Shown piece after piece: positions 34,892-43,664 of a DNA stretch of 64,000 bases (position 1 is its first letter; every line of letters begins with the position of its first letter). The position numbers and the translations under genes are program-made. The notes under the pieces were generated by a model. It searched no databases. It was given only the letters and a program-made list of their open reading frames with translations, and had not been told where the DNA came from. The stretch spans positions 203,069 to 267,068 of the forward strand of contig NZ_BNBI01000012.1 of the NCBI RefSeq assembly GCF_014655295.1. Reading direction: 5' to 3'. This DNA is from Streptomyces fumanus (GTDB taxonomy: Bacteria > Actinomycetota > Actinomycetes > Streptomycetales > Streptomycetaceae).

Positions 34892-35899
34892 TCAGCGGGA
34901 GCCCTTCGGGTCGAGCGCGTCGCGCACGCCGTCGCCGAAGAGGTTGAAGGCAAGAACGGTGATGAAGATCGCCACGCCCGGGATCACCATGTACATGGGG
35001 TCCGAGTCGTAGTAGTCGATCGCGCTCGAGAGCATCTGCCCCCAGGAGGCGGTGGGCGGCTTGACGCCCACCCCCAGGAAGCTGAGTGCCGCCTCGGTGA
35101 GGATGTTGGTGGGGATCATCATCGTCGTGTAGACGATGATCGGCGCGACCAGGTTGGGCAGCAGTTCCTTGAACAGGATGTAGAACCGCCCCGCGCCCAG
35201 CGACCGGGCCGCCTCGACGTACTCGCGTTCGCGCATCGAGAGGGTCTGGCCGCGCACCACGCGGCCGATGTAGGGCCAGCCGAAGAATCCGATGACCAGG
35301 ATCATCACGAACAGGCGCACGCCGGTGCCGGTGAGACCGAGCATCTCGTTCGGCATGACGGAGACCAGCGCGATGATGAACAGCAACTGCGGGAAGGCCA
35401 GCAGACCGTCCATGATCCGGCTGATGAGGGAGTCCACCCAGCCGCCGAAGAAGCCGGCCAGGATGCCCAGGATCGTGCCGATGACCACGGCGACGATCGC
35501 GGACAGGAAGCCGACCAGCAGCGAGATCCGGGCGCCGTAGACGATGCGGGCGAAGATGTCGCGGCCGCTGACCGGCTCGACGCCGAGCAGGTGGTCGCCG
35601 CTGATGCCGCCCAGCGAGCCGATGGGGGTGCCGAACAGCGGGTCGATCAGGTCCTCGTGGTGCGCCTCGGGGTCCTGGCCGACGAGGTGGGTGATCAGCG
35701 GCGCGAGCAGCGCGATCGCGACCAGGACAAGCACCACGACGCCGCCCGTGAGGGCGAGCTTGTCCCTTTTCAGGCGCTCCCAGGCAATGCGCCCCAGGGA
35801 ACGACCCTGAACCGCCTTGCTCCCGGCGCCGGCAACCGCCGCTTCCTCGGCAGCACTCGGGGCCGCTTCCGCGGTCGGCTCGTGCAATGGTGCCGTCAT
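34892..35899 (-). CDS. oligopeptide ABC transporter permease (OppC/DppC-like)
   Basis: 335 residues from the ATG at 35899 (MTAPLHEPTAEAAP; GAGGGG upstream). An Ala/Glu-rich cytosolic tail precedes WERLKRDKLALTGGVVVLVLVA, the usual first span. The N-terminal OppC domain includes HLLGVEPVSGRDIFARIVYGARISLLVG. The EAA loop is EREYVEAARSLGAGRFYILFKELLPN. Ends FNLFGDGVRDALDPKGSR, the family C-terminus. First gene of the importer operon, ahead of the binding protein, which is not the common order. Confidence 0.93.
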   Translation of the reverse strand: MTAPLHEPTAEAAPSAAEEAAVAGAGSKAVQGRSLGRIAWERLKRDKLALTGGVVVLVLVAIALLAPLITHLVGQDPEAHHEDLIDPLFGTPIGSLGGISGDHLLGVEPVSGRDIFARIVYGARISLLVGFLSAIVAVVIGTILGILAGFFGGWVDSLISRIMDGLLAFPQLLFIIALVSVMPNEMLGLTGTGVRLFVMILVIGFFGWPYIGRVVRGQTLSMREREYVEAARSLGAGRFYILFKELLPNLVAPIIVYTTMMIPTNILTEAALSFLGVGVKPPTASWGQMLSSAIDYYDSDPMYMVIPGVAIFITVLAFNLFGDGVRDALDPKGSR

Positions 35900-36210
35900 C
35901 TGGCAGGGACCCCTCTCAACCGGCGGTAGCCGGCCCGCACTTGCCGCTGTAGCGGCGTGATCAGTCCGTCGTACACAGGGACGAACGTCCCTTGTTGCGG
36001 GAGTCTTCAACGCTTTGGCGATCAGTCGCCAGACTTGGCGGGGAAAGGATGCGCAACCGTGATGCTGTTTGAGGATTTCCGTTATCCGGACAGTGGGTAA
36101 CGGGGGCCGGACGCGGACAAGTTGGGACACCAGGGACGGACGGGGCGCTTTCGGCCCCATCTACGCGCGAAGATCGGCTTCCTCCGCCGCCGGAATGGTG
36201 AGTTCCACTC
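35900..36210. other. intergenic region upstream of the peptide importer, with two inverted repeats
   Basis: 311 bp between the second SseB-like gene's stop and the OppC-like start. Contains AGGGACG-AA-CGTCCCT (35977-35992) and TGGCGA-TCAG-TCGCCA (36016-36031), 77 and 116 bp ahead of the permease start, plausible operators. GTTATCC ... GGGTAAC near 36081-36101 may end the SseB-like transcript. No gene seen. Confidence 0.5.
35977..35992. promoter_or_regulatory. inverted repeat, candidate operator of the importer operon
   Basis: AGGGACGAACGTCCCT, perfect 7-bp arms with a 2-bp centre, a geometry typical of a dimeric repressor site. Binding protein unknown. Confidence 0.4.
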
Positions 36211-37005
36211 TCAGTACCGGTCGCCTGCCGGAGGGTAGCCGTACCCGGCGGCGGGTGCCTGGGCGGGGGCCGCGTGCGCCTCGCGGTCGTAGAACGGCCG
36301 GGCGTGGGCGCGCAGCCACATCGCGACCGGGTCGAGCGCGTCGGACAGCGCCACGGTGGACACCGGCAGCCCGTCCGGCACCGCGCCGACCGAGTTCTGC
36401 ATCATCGTCCGCACGGCGGCCACGGACGCCGGGGTGGCGTCGTACACGTCGAGGCCGATGGCGAGGTAGGGGGCGCCGAGGGCCGGCTGCACCCAGGCGC
36501 GGCGCAGCGAGCGGACGGCCGGGGTGCGGTGGGCGTTCTGCGTGAGCAGGGCGTAGAACTGCGGGATCTCGATGGCCGGTTCGGACAGCCGCAGCGGTCC
36601 CGGTGGCTGGCGGTCCAGGCCGGTGGCGATCCGGCGCAGGTCGAGCCAGGGGATGCCGACGCCGCCGCCGGGGGCGTGCGGGTTGAGCCACAGGCCGTAG
36701 CGGTCGGGGTAGAGGGCGCGGGCCACTTCCAGGCCGTCGACCACCTCGTACGAGCGGTTCCAGCCGCTGGCGGACAGCTCCTGGGCGGAGGTGACGCAGG
36801 GGGCGTACGCGTGCCCGTCGACCTCCATGGTCCCGTACTGGGCGTCCGGGGAGCCGGCCTGGCCGTGCCAGAGCAGCATCCACACCTGGCCGGAGGCCGG
36901 GCTCGCGAGGGCGCGCAGCAGCGACTCGTAGGCGTCGTATCGCCCGGGGGTCACCTGGCGCAGCATGTGCTCCACCTGCCCGGCTGCGGCGGTACCAGCG
37001 CTCAC
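36211..37005 (-). CDS. SseB-like protein (enhanced serine sensitivity family), copy 1
   Basis: 264 residues starting MSAGTAAAGQVEHMLRQVTPG. SseB N-terminal-type core: QVWMLLWHGQAGSPDAQYGTMEV, YAPCVTSAQELSASGWNRSYEVVDG and YGLWLNPHAPGGGVGIPWLDL. A second domain near AVRSLRRAWVQPALGAPYLAIGLDVY and ARPFYDREAH. Cytosolic, no enzyme residues known. SseB was named for raised serine sensitivity in E. coli; the neighbouring glycine/serine genes make a link plausible but unproven. A paralogue lies 178 bp upstream. Confidence 0.82.
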   Translation of the reverse strand: MSAGTAAAGQVEHMLRQVTPGRYDAYESLLRALASPASGQVWMLLWHGQAGSPDAQYGTMEVDGHAYAPCVTSAQELSASGWNRSYEVVDGLEVARALYPDRYGLWLNPHAPGGGVGIPWLDLRRIATGLDRQPPGPLRLSEPAIEIPQFYALLTQNAHRTPAVRSLRRAWVQPALGAPYLAIGLDVYDATPASVAAVRTMMQNSVGAVPDGLPVSTVALSDALDPVAMWLRAHARPFYDREAHAAPAQAPAAGYGYPPAGDRY

Positions 37006-37078
37006 TTTGTATCGCCCCTCTGTACAACGCCTCGACCGAGTGCACCTAGCTTAGGCCACCGGCGGTCAGGGGGGATCG

Positions 37079-37165
37079 TGGCTGCGTGCGGGTGCGTGGG
37101 GAACGGGCGGGCCCACGCGGCGGAGCCGCATGCCGGCACAGCCCCGCGCCCCTCGGGGACGTCGC
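37079..37165. repeat. Streptomyces dispersed intergenic element
   Basis: The string GCCCACGCGGCGGAGCCGCA (37111-37130) followed by CACAGCCCCGCGCCCCTCGG is one I recognise as a common intergenic sequence in Streptomyces genomes. It contains the GCGGC-GGA-GCCGC hairpin and a CCCCGCG/CGCGTGGGG-like pair and probably serves as terminator of the second SseB-like gene. Identification from memory. Confidence 0.55.
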
Positions 37166-37183
37166 CCTCCCCGCGTGGGGAAG

Positions 37184-37969
37184 TCACCGCTCGTAGAAGG
37201 GCCGTACTCGTTCCCGCATCCAGTCGCAGACCGGGTCCTGGGCCGCCTCCAGGAGGACCAGGTTGACCGGCCAGGGGGGCGGGGCCGTGGTGAGGGCGCG
37301 GCCGAGGGCCTCCAGGGGGAGGGCGCGGGCGTCGCCCTCCCAGTGGGCGAGTTCGACGCCGACGAACATCACGGGGTCGGCGGTCTCGATGGCGGCCAGG
37401 CAGCGGCGGGCGGTGCGGACCACGCCGAGGGCGGCGAACTCGGCGGAGGCGGCGGTGAGGAAGTCGACCGGGTCGTCCTGCCAGTCGGGCTCGAACAGGC
37501 GGACCCGGCCGCCGCCCGCGGGCCCGTCCAGCGGGGTCCGTCCGGCGCGGCACAGCTCGGCGACGGCGGGCGGCGGCAGCGGTATCCCGACCAGCCCGTC
37601 CGGGTTGACGGCTATGCCGACCTGCGGCGGCAGCCCCCGGGCGAACTCCACGGCGGGGGCGATGGCGTACCCCATGTGGGCGCCGACGACCTGCCGGAAC
37701 TGCTCCTCGGAGCTGAACACCGGGACGTACGCCTGGCCTTCGATCTCCAGCGTGGGCAGGTCGAGGGGGCCGCTGTGCGGGCCGCCGCCGTTGGGCAGCG
37801 GGACCCAGACGAAGCTGCGGCCGAGCACCTCCACGATCCGGCCGCCGGCGCCGGGCACGCCGAGGGAGGCGGCCAGCACCTCCTCCAGCTCGTTGCCCGG
37901 CCAGCCGCCGTGCGGATGGGGGTGCGCCTGCGCCGGGAAGTCCGCGGAGAAGCCCGCCGGGAAGTCCAT
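37184..37969 (-). CDS. SseB-like protein (enhanced serine sensitivity family), copy 2
   Basis: 261 residues from MDFPAGFSADFPAQAHPHPHGG. Same two-part layout as its neighbour: FVWVPLPNGGGPHSGPLDLPTLEI, YVPVFSSEEQFRQVVGAHMGYAIAP and VGIAVNPDGLVGIPLPPPAV. Then ADPVMFVGVELAHWEGDARALPLE and a C-terminal DWMRERVRPFYER that parallels WLRAHARPFYDRE in copy 1. Probably an old duplication. Function unknown. Confidence 0.82.
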   Translation of the reverse strand: MDFPAGFSADFPAQAHPHPHGGWPGNELEEVLAASLGVPGAGGRIVEVLGRSFVWVPLPNGGGPHSGPLDLPTLEIEGQAYVPVFSSEEQFRQVVGAHMGYAIAPAVEFARGLPPQVGIAVNPDGLVGIPLPPPAVAELCRAGRTPLDGPAGGGRVRLFEPDWQDDPVDFLTAASAEFAALGVVRTARRCLAAIETADPVMFVGVELAHWEGDARALPLEALGRALTTAPPPWPVNLVLLEAAQDPVCDWMRERVRPFYER

Positions 37970-38039
37970 CTGCCTACCGCCTGTGTGGAACCGCTGGTGT
38001 GGCTGAAAGGCTAACCCGTACGGGCGTATCCGCGGCCGG

Positions 38040-38705
38040 TCAGCCCGTGAAGCCGATCCGGTGCAGGGCGTCGGCCGCCGCCCGGTCCAGCAGCACCGCG
38101 CTCACCCCGGCCGGCAGCGCGCCCCGCTCGACCGAGCGCAGCAGGCGGGCGCCGGCTGCGCGGTGCCGCCGGAACGCGTACCGGGAGACGCCCCGGCCGC
38201 GCTCGCGCTGGCCCGCCAGGGCCTGCTCGGGGTCGACGTCGAGCAGCAGCAGGTGCAGGGTGCCGCCCCGGCGCCGCGCCTCGCGGGCCAGCCAGCGGCG
38301 GACCCACGCCTGGGTGCCGCAGTCGTGCACGACGACGCCCTCGCCGGAGCGCAGGGCGCGGCGCAGCCCGGCGTAGTGGGCGAGCCGGACGAGCGGGCGG
38401 TAGACCGCGTACGGCAGCAGGCGGGGCATCCGCTCGTCCCAGCGGTCGCGGGTGTCCTGGGAGTCGATGCGGCGCCCGCGCACGGTGCGCCGCATCAGCG
38501 TGGACTTGCCGCTGCCGGGCAGCCCGGTGACCGCGACCAGGTCACGGGGGCCGAACAGCAGGGCGTGCGGGCTGCGTCCGGCCCGCTCGCGCAGGTCGCG
38601 GACGACGGACGCGGTCAGCGGGGCGGACGCCTCGCGGGCCGGGCCGGCGGGCTGCTCGGGCAGCGCGAGGCCCGGGGTGGTGGCGTACGCCGTGGTCCTG
38701 TTCAC
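38040..38705 (-). CDS. P-loop ATP/GTP-binding protein (AAA, predicted kinase type)
   Basis: 221 residues. Walker A VAVTGLPGSGKSTLMRRTVRG, then DSQDTRDRWDERMP, GEGVVVHDCGTQAWVRRWLA and LHLLLLDVDPEQALAGQRERG, which resemble the zeta-toxin/Cmc-like nucleotide and small-molecule kinases. An Arg-rich C-terminal half. GTG start with GGGGAGGACG upstream. It is transcribed away from the glycine riboswitch and gcvT. Substrate unknown. Confidence 0.82.
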   Translation of the reverse strand: MNRTTAYATTPGLALPEQPAGPAREASAPLTASVVRDLRERAGRSPHALLFGPRDLVAVTGLPGSGKSTLMRRTVRGRRIDSQDTRDRWDERMPRLLPYAVYRPLVRLAHYAGLRRALRSGEGVVVHDCGTQAWVRRWLAREARRRGGTLHLLLLDVDPEQALAGQRERGRGVSRYAFRRHRAAGARLLRSVERGALPAGVSAVLLDRAAADALHRIGFTG

Positions 38706-38888
38706 CGTGATCGTCCTCCCCTGGGGCGGTTCACGAGTTCCCTCCCCGTCGAGTGTAAAGAGAAGGTAATGCGCGGTGTCTCGAATTTTCGTGCGCTTAC
38801 TGCCACAAGCCGGTTACAGATCACGGTCTGCCAGGAACCGACCGGTCGTGCAATGATGTGCGCGCCAACTGCATACCGGCCGTTCGAA
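38706..38888. other. intergenic region upstream of the glycine riboswitch
   Basis: Divergent promoter space for the P-loop gene and the gcv operon. AT-rich by local standards around 38785-38830 (GAATTTTCG, TTACAGATCACGG), which is likely the gcvT promoter. No open frame. Confidence 0.5.
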
Positions 38889-39086
38889 CCCGCGCGGGAG
38901 AGTCCCCGGTCACCGACCGGGGCGCCGAAGGAGCAAGTCCCTCCCTTGAATCTCTCAGGCCCCGTCACCGCGCGGGCGAGGCACATCTGAAAAGCGGGCC
39001 GCCCCGGTGGCCCCACCCAAGGTGCAAGTCCTGACCGCCGCGCGGTGGTCACGGCGAACCTCTCAGGTCCCGATGACAGATGGGGA
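38889..39086 (+). promoter_or_regulatory. tandem glycine riboswitch (gcvT motif)
   Basis: Two consecutive glycine aptamers in the gcvT leader. Aptamer 1 (about 38889-38995) shows GGGAGAGTCCCC, CGCCGAAGGAGCAAG, AATCTCTCAGGC and GAGGCACATCTGA. Aptamer 2 (about 38996-39086) shows CACCCAAGGTGCAAG, GAACCTCTCAGGT and GATGACAGATGGGG. The 5' GGAGAG strand of aptamer 2 looks weak (GAAAAG). Glycine binding is expected to switch on the downstream operon, as reported for Streptomyces griseus gcv genes. It ends about 45 bp before gcvT. Confidence 0.93.
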
Positions 39087-39131
39087 GGACCTTCCTCGCC
39101 CTGCCGTCCTGTCCTGGGAGACGACCGACCG

Positions 39132-40250
39132 ATGAGCAGTACCGAACCCCGCCGCACCGCGCTGGACGCCGTGCACCGCGCGCTCGGCGCGACCATGACC
39201 GACTTCGCCGGCTGGGACATGCCGCTGCGCTACGGCTCCGAGCGCGACGAGCACCGGGCCGTGCGGACCACCGCCGGGCTGTTCGACCTGTCGCACATGG
39301 GCGAGATCGCGGTCACCGGCCCCGGCGCCGCCGCGCTGCTGGATCACGCGCTGGTCGGCAACCTCGGCGGGGTGAAGCCGGGGCGCGCCCGCTACACCAT
39401 GATCTGCCGCGCGGACGGCGGCATCCTCGACGACCTGATCGTCTACCGGCTGGCCGAGACCGAGTACCTGGTGGTCGCCAACGCCGCCAACGCCCAGGTG
39501 GTGCTGGACGCCCTCACCGAGCGCGCGGCCGGCTTCGACGCCGAGGTGCGCGACGACCGGGACGCCTACGCGCTGCTCGCCGTGCAGGGCCCCGCCTCCC
39601 CCGGCATCCTCGCCTCGCTCACCGACGCCGACCTGGACGGGCTGAAGTACTACGCCGGGCTGCCCGGCACCGTGGCCGGCGTCTCCGCGCTGATCGCCCG
39701 GACCGGCTACACCGGCGAGGACGGCTTCGAGCTGTTCGTCGACCCCGCCGACGCCGAGAAGCTGTGGCAGGCGCTGACCGAGGCCGGTGCCTCCGCCGGG
39801 CTGGTCCCCTGCGGCCTGTCCTGCCGGGACACGCTCCGCCTGGAGGCGGGCATGCCGCTGTACGGGCACGAGCTGACCACCGGCCTGACGCCGTTCGACG
39901 CCGGGCTGGGCCGGGTGGTGAAGTTCGAGAAGGAGGGCGACTTCGTGGGCCGCGCCGCGCTCGCCGAGGCCGCCGCCCGCGCCGAGCAGAACCCACCGCG
40001 CGTCCTGGTCGGCCTGATCGCCGAGGGCCGCCGGGTGCCGCGCGCCGGGTACCCGGTGGTGGCCGGCGGCGAGGTGATCGGCGAGGTCACCTCCGGCGCC
40101 CCCTCCCCCACCCTGGGCAGGCCGATCGCGATGGCGTACGTCGACGCGGCGCACGCGGCGCCCGGGACGCCGGGGGTCGGCGTGGACATCCGGGGCACCC
40201 ATGAGCCGTACGAGGTCGTCGCGCTGCCGTTCTACCGGCGCCAGAAGTAA
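39132..40250 (+). CDS. gcvT: aminomethyltransferase, T protein of the glycine cleavage system
   Basis: 372 residues from the ATG at 39132 (MSSTEPRRTALDAVHRALGA). GcvT takes the aminomethyl group from lipoyl-GcvH and makes methylene-tetrahydrofolate and ammonia. Motifs: FAGWDMPLRYGSERDEHRAVR, FDLSHMGEIAVTGP, YTMICRADGGILDDLIVYRL and ISRTGYTGEDGFELF-like ARTGYTGEDGFELF with the conserved region near the catalytic Asp. C-terminal FVGRAALAEAA. Directly under the riboswitch. The P protein (gcvP) is not in this window. Confidence 0.97.
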   Translation: MSSTEPRRTALDAVHRALGATMTDFAGWDMPLRYGSERDEHRAVRTTAGLFDLSHMGEIAVTGPGAAALLDHALVGNLGGVKPGRARYTMICRADGGILDDLIVYRLAETEYLVVANAANAQVVLDALTERAAGFDAEVRDDRDAYALLAVQGPASPGILASLTDADLDGLKYYAGLPGTVAGVSALIARTGYTGEDGFELFVDPADAEKLWQALTEAGASAGLVPCGLSCRDTLRLEAGMPLYGHELTTGLTPFDAGLGRVVKFEKEGDFVGRAALAEAAARAEQNPPRVLVGLIAEGRRVPRAGYPVVAGGEVIGEVTSGAPSPTLGRPIAMAYVDAAHAAPGTPGVGVDIRGTHEPYEVVALPFYRRQK

Positions 40251-40421
40251 CCACCGGGCCATCTGGTCACCGGCCCGCCGAGCAACCGGCGACCGGGCGA
40301 CCGGGCGACCGGGCCCTGGGGGGCTCTCGTACGTGACCCTGGGCACATCCGCCCCGCTCACCCCCGGCCCCCGCAGTCCCGCATTCACCAGCACACCCCC
40401 GCGTACAGGAGAATTCAGGCC

Positions 40422-40799
40422 ATGAGCAACCCCCAGCAGCTTCGCTACAGCAAGGAGCACGAGTGGCTGTCGGCCGCCGAGGACGGCGTGTCGACGGTCG
40501 GCATCACCGAGCACGCGGCCAACGCGCTCGGCGATGTCGTCTTCGTGCAGCTCCCGGAGGTCGGCGCGACCGTGACCGCGGGCGAGACCTGCGGCGAGCT
40601 GGAGTCGACCAAGTCCGTCTCCGACCTGTACTCCCCCGTCTCCGGTGAGGTCACCGAGGTCAACGAGGACGTCGTCGACGACCCCTCGCTGGTCAACTCG
40701 GCGCCCTTCGAGGGCGGCTGGCTGTTCAAGGTGCGGGTCGCCGAGGAGCCGGGCGACCTGCTCTCCGCCGACGAGTACACCGCCTTCTCGGCCGGCTGA
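40422..40799 (+). CDS. gcvH: glycine cleavage system H protein
   Basis: 125 residues. Carries the lipoyl arm on Lys64 (CGELESTKSVSDLYSPVSGEV), shuttling the aminomethyl group from P protein to T protein. Start ATG 40422 with AGGAGA upstream. Preceded by a 171-bp gap containing three GGCGACCG-type 8-bp tandem repeats (around 40286-40313). Ends 14 bp before glyA. Confidence 0.97.
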   Translation: MSNPQQLRYSKEHEWLSAAEDGVSTVGITEHAANALGDVVFVQLPEVGATVTAGETCGELESTKSVSDLYSPVSGEVTEVNEDVVDDPSLVNSAPFEGGWLFKVRVAEEPGDLLSADEYTAFSAG

Positions 40800-40813
40800 G
40801 GAGCCCTTCCGCG

Positions 40814-42076
40814 ATGACCCTCCTGAACACGCCCCTGCACGAACTCGACCCCGAGGTCGCCGCCGCCGTCGACGCCGAGCTGCGCCGCCAGCAGTCCACC
40901 CTGGAGATGATCGCCTCCGAGAACTTCGCGCCGGTCGCGGTGATGGAGGCCCAGGGCTCGGTCCTGACCAACAAGTACGCCGAGGGCTACCCCGGGCGCC
41001 GCTACTACGGCGGCTGCGAGCACGTCGACGTGGTCGAGCAGATCGCCATCGACCGGGTGAAGGCCCTGTTCGGCGCCGAGCACGCCAACGTCCAGCCGCA
41101 CTCCGGCGCCCAGGCCAACGCGGCCGCGATGTTCGCGCTGCTCAAGCCCGGCGACACCATCATGGGTCTGAACCTCGCCCACGGCGGGCACCTGACCCAC
41201 GGCATGAAGATCAACTTCTCCGGCAAGCTGTACGACGTCGTCCCCTACCACGTGGGCGAGGACGGCCTGGTCGACCTGGCCGAGGTCGAGCGGCTCGCCA
41301 AGGAGAAGCGGCCGAAGCTGATCGTGGCCGGCTGGTCGGCGTACCCGCGGCAGCTCGACTTCGCCGCGTTCCGGCGGATCGCCGACGAGGTCGGCGCGTA
41401 CCTGATGGTCGACATGGCGCACTTCGCCGGTCTGGTCGCGGCGGGCCTGCACCCCAACCCGGTGCCGCACGCCCATGTGGTCACCACCACGACCCACAAG
41501 ACCCTCGGCGGCCCGCGCGGCGGTGTGATCCTCTCCACGGCCGACCTCGCCAAGAAGATCAATTCGGCGGTCTTCCCCGGTCAGCAGGGCGGACCCCTGG
41601 AGCACGTGGTCGCCGCCAAGGCGGTCGCCTTCAAGGTCGCCGCGAGCGAGGAGTTCAAGGAGCGCCAGCGCCGTACCCTGGAGGGCGCCCGCATTCTGGC
41701 CGAGCGCCTGGTGCGGGAGGACGCGAGGGCGGCGGGCGTCTCGGTGCTGACCGGCGGCACGGACGTGCACCTGGTCCTGGTCGACCTGCGCGACTCCGCG
41801 CTGGACGGGCAGCAGGCCGAGGACCGCCTCCACGAGGTCGGCATCACGGTCAACCGCAACGCCGTGCCCGACGACCCGCGTCCGCCGATGGTGACCTCCG
41901 GTCTGCGCATCGGCACGCCGGCCCTGGCCACCCGCGGCTTCACCGCCGAGGACTTCGCCGAGGTCGCGGACGTGATCGCCGAGGCGCTCAAGCCGTCGTA
42001 CGACGCGGCGGCCCTCCGGGCCCGGGTGACCGCCCTGGCGGACAAGCACCCGCTCTACCCCGGCCTGACCCAGTAG
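40814..42076 (+). CDS. glyA: serine hydroxymethyltransferase
   Basis: 420 residues, PLP enzyme. Interconverts glycine plus methylene-THF and serine plus THF. PLP Lys229 in VVTTTTHKTLGGPRGG. Other hallmarks: SENFAP, YAEGYPGRRYYGGCE, NVQPHSGAQAN, and DMAHFAGLVAAG. It lies 14 bp after gcvH, so the pair can turn excess glycine into serine using the methylene-THF released by the cleavage system. Confidence 0.97.
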   Translation: MTLLNTPLHELDPEVAAAVDAELRRQQSTLEMIASENFAPVAVMEAQGSVLTNKYAEGYPGRRYYGGCEHVDVVEQIAIDRVKALFGAEHANVQPHSGAQANAAAMFALLKPGDTIMGLNLAHGGHLTHGMKINFSGKLYDVVPYHVGEDGLVDLAEVERLAKEKRPKLIVAGWSAYPRQLDFAAFRRIADEVGAYLMVDMAHFAGLVAAGLHPNPVPHAHVVTTTTHKTLGGPRGGVILSTADLAKKINSAVFPGQQGGPLEHVVAAKAVAFKVAASEEFKERQRRTLEGARILAERLVREDARAAGVSVLTGGTDVHLVLVDLRDSALDGQQAEDRLHEVGITVNRNAVPDDPRPPMVTSGLRIGTPALATRGFTAEDFAEVADVIAEALKPSYDAAALRARVTALADKHPLYPGLTQ

Positions 42077-42105
42077 GACACAGCAGTACAGCGAGCAGTA
42101 CGACC

Positions 42106-42141
42106 GGGGCGCCGGGCCCCGCCACAAGCGGCCGGCGCCCC
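42106..42141 (+). terminator. hairpin between glyA and sdaA
   Basis: Perfect 10-bp stem GGGGCGCCGG (42106-42115) with CCGGCGCCCC (42132-42141), 16-nt loop. Located in the 101-bp gap, so it may end part of the transcription before sdaA or stabilise the glyA end. Confidence 0.65.
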
Positions 42142-42177
42142 GCCCCCTCCGCACCACCCCCGCATTGAGGAGTCCCC

Positions 42178-43545
<1,368 letters not shown>

Positions 43546-43551
43546 GGCGGG

Positions 43552-43574
43552 CGTCCGCGCCGGGCGGGCGGACG
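43552..43574 (+). terminator. stem-loop after sdaA
   Basis: CGTCCGC (43552-43558) pairs with GCGGACG (43568-43574), 9-nt loop, 7 bp past the sdaA stop. Moderate strength. Confidence 0.5.
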
Positions 43575-43664
43575 GGCGTCTCACATGCTGGCATCGGCTT
43601 CCCGAAAGCCAAGACGCCTGAGATCGTTGCGGAGCCAGACCGTTCGCACGTGAAAGACCGAGCC

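Noticed and set aside
40286..40313. GGCGACCG tandem repeat between gcvT and gcvH
   Set aside because: Only three short units, likely simple slippage; noted under gcvH but no function claimed.
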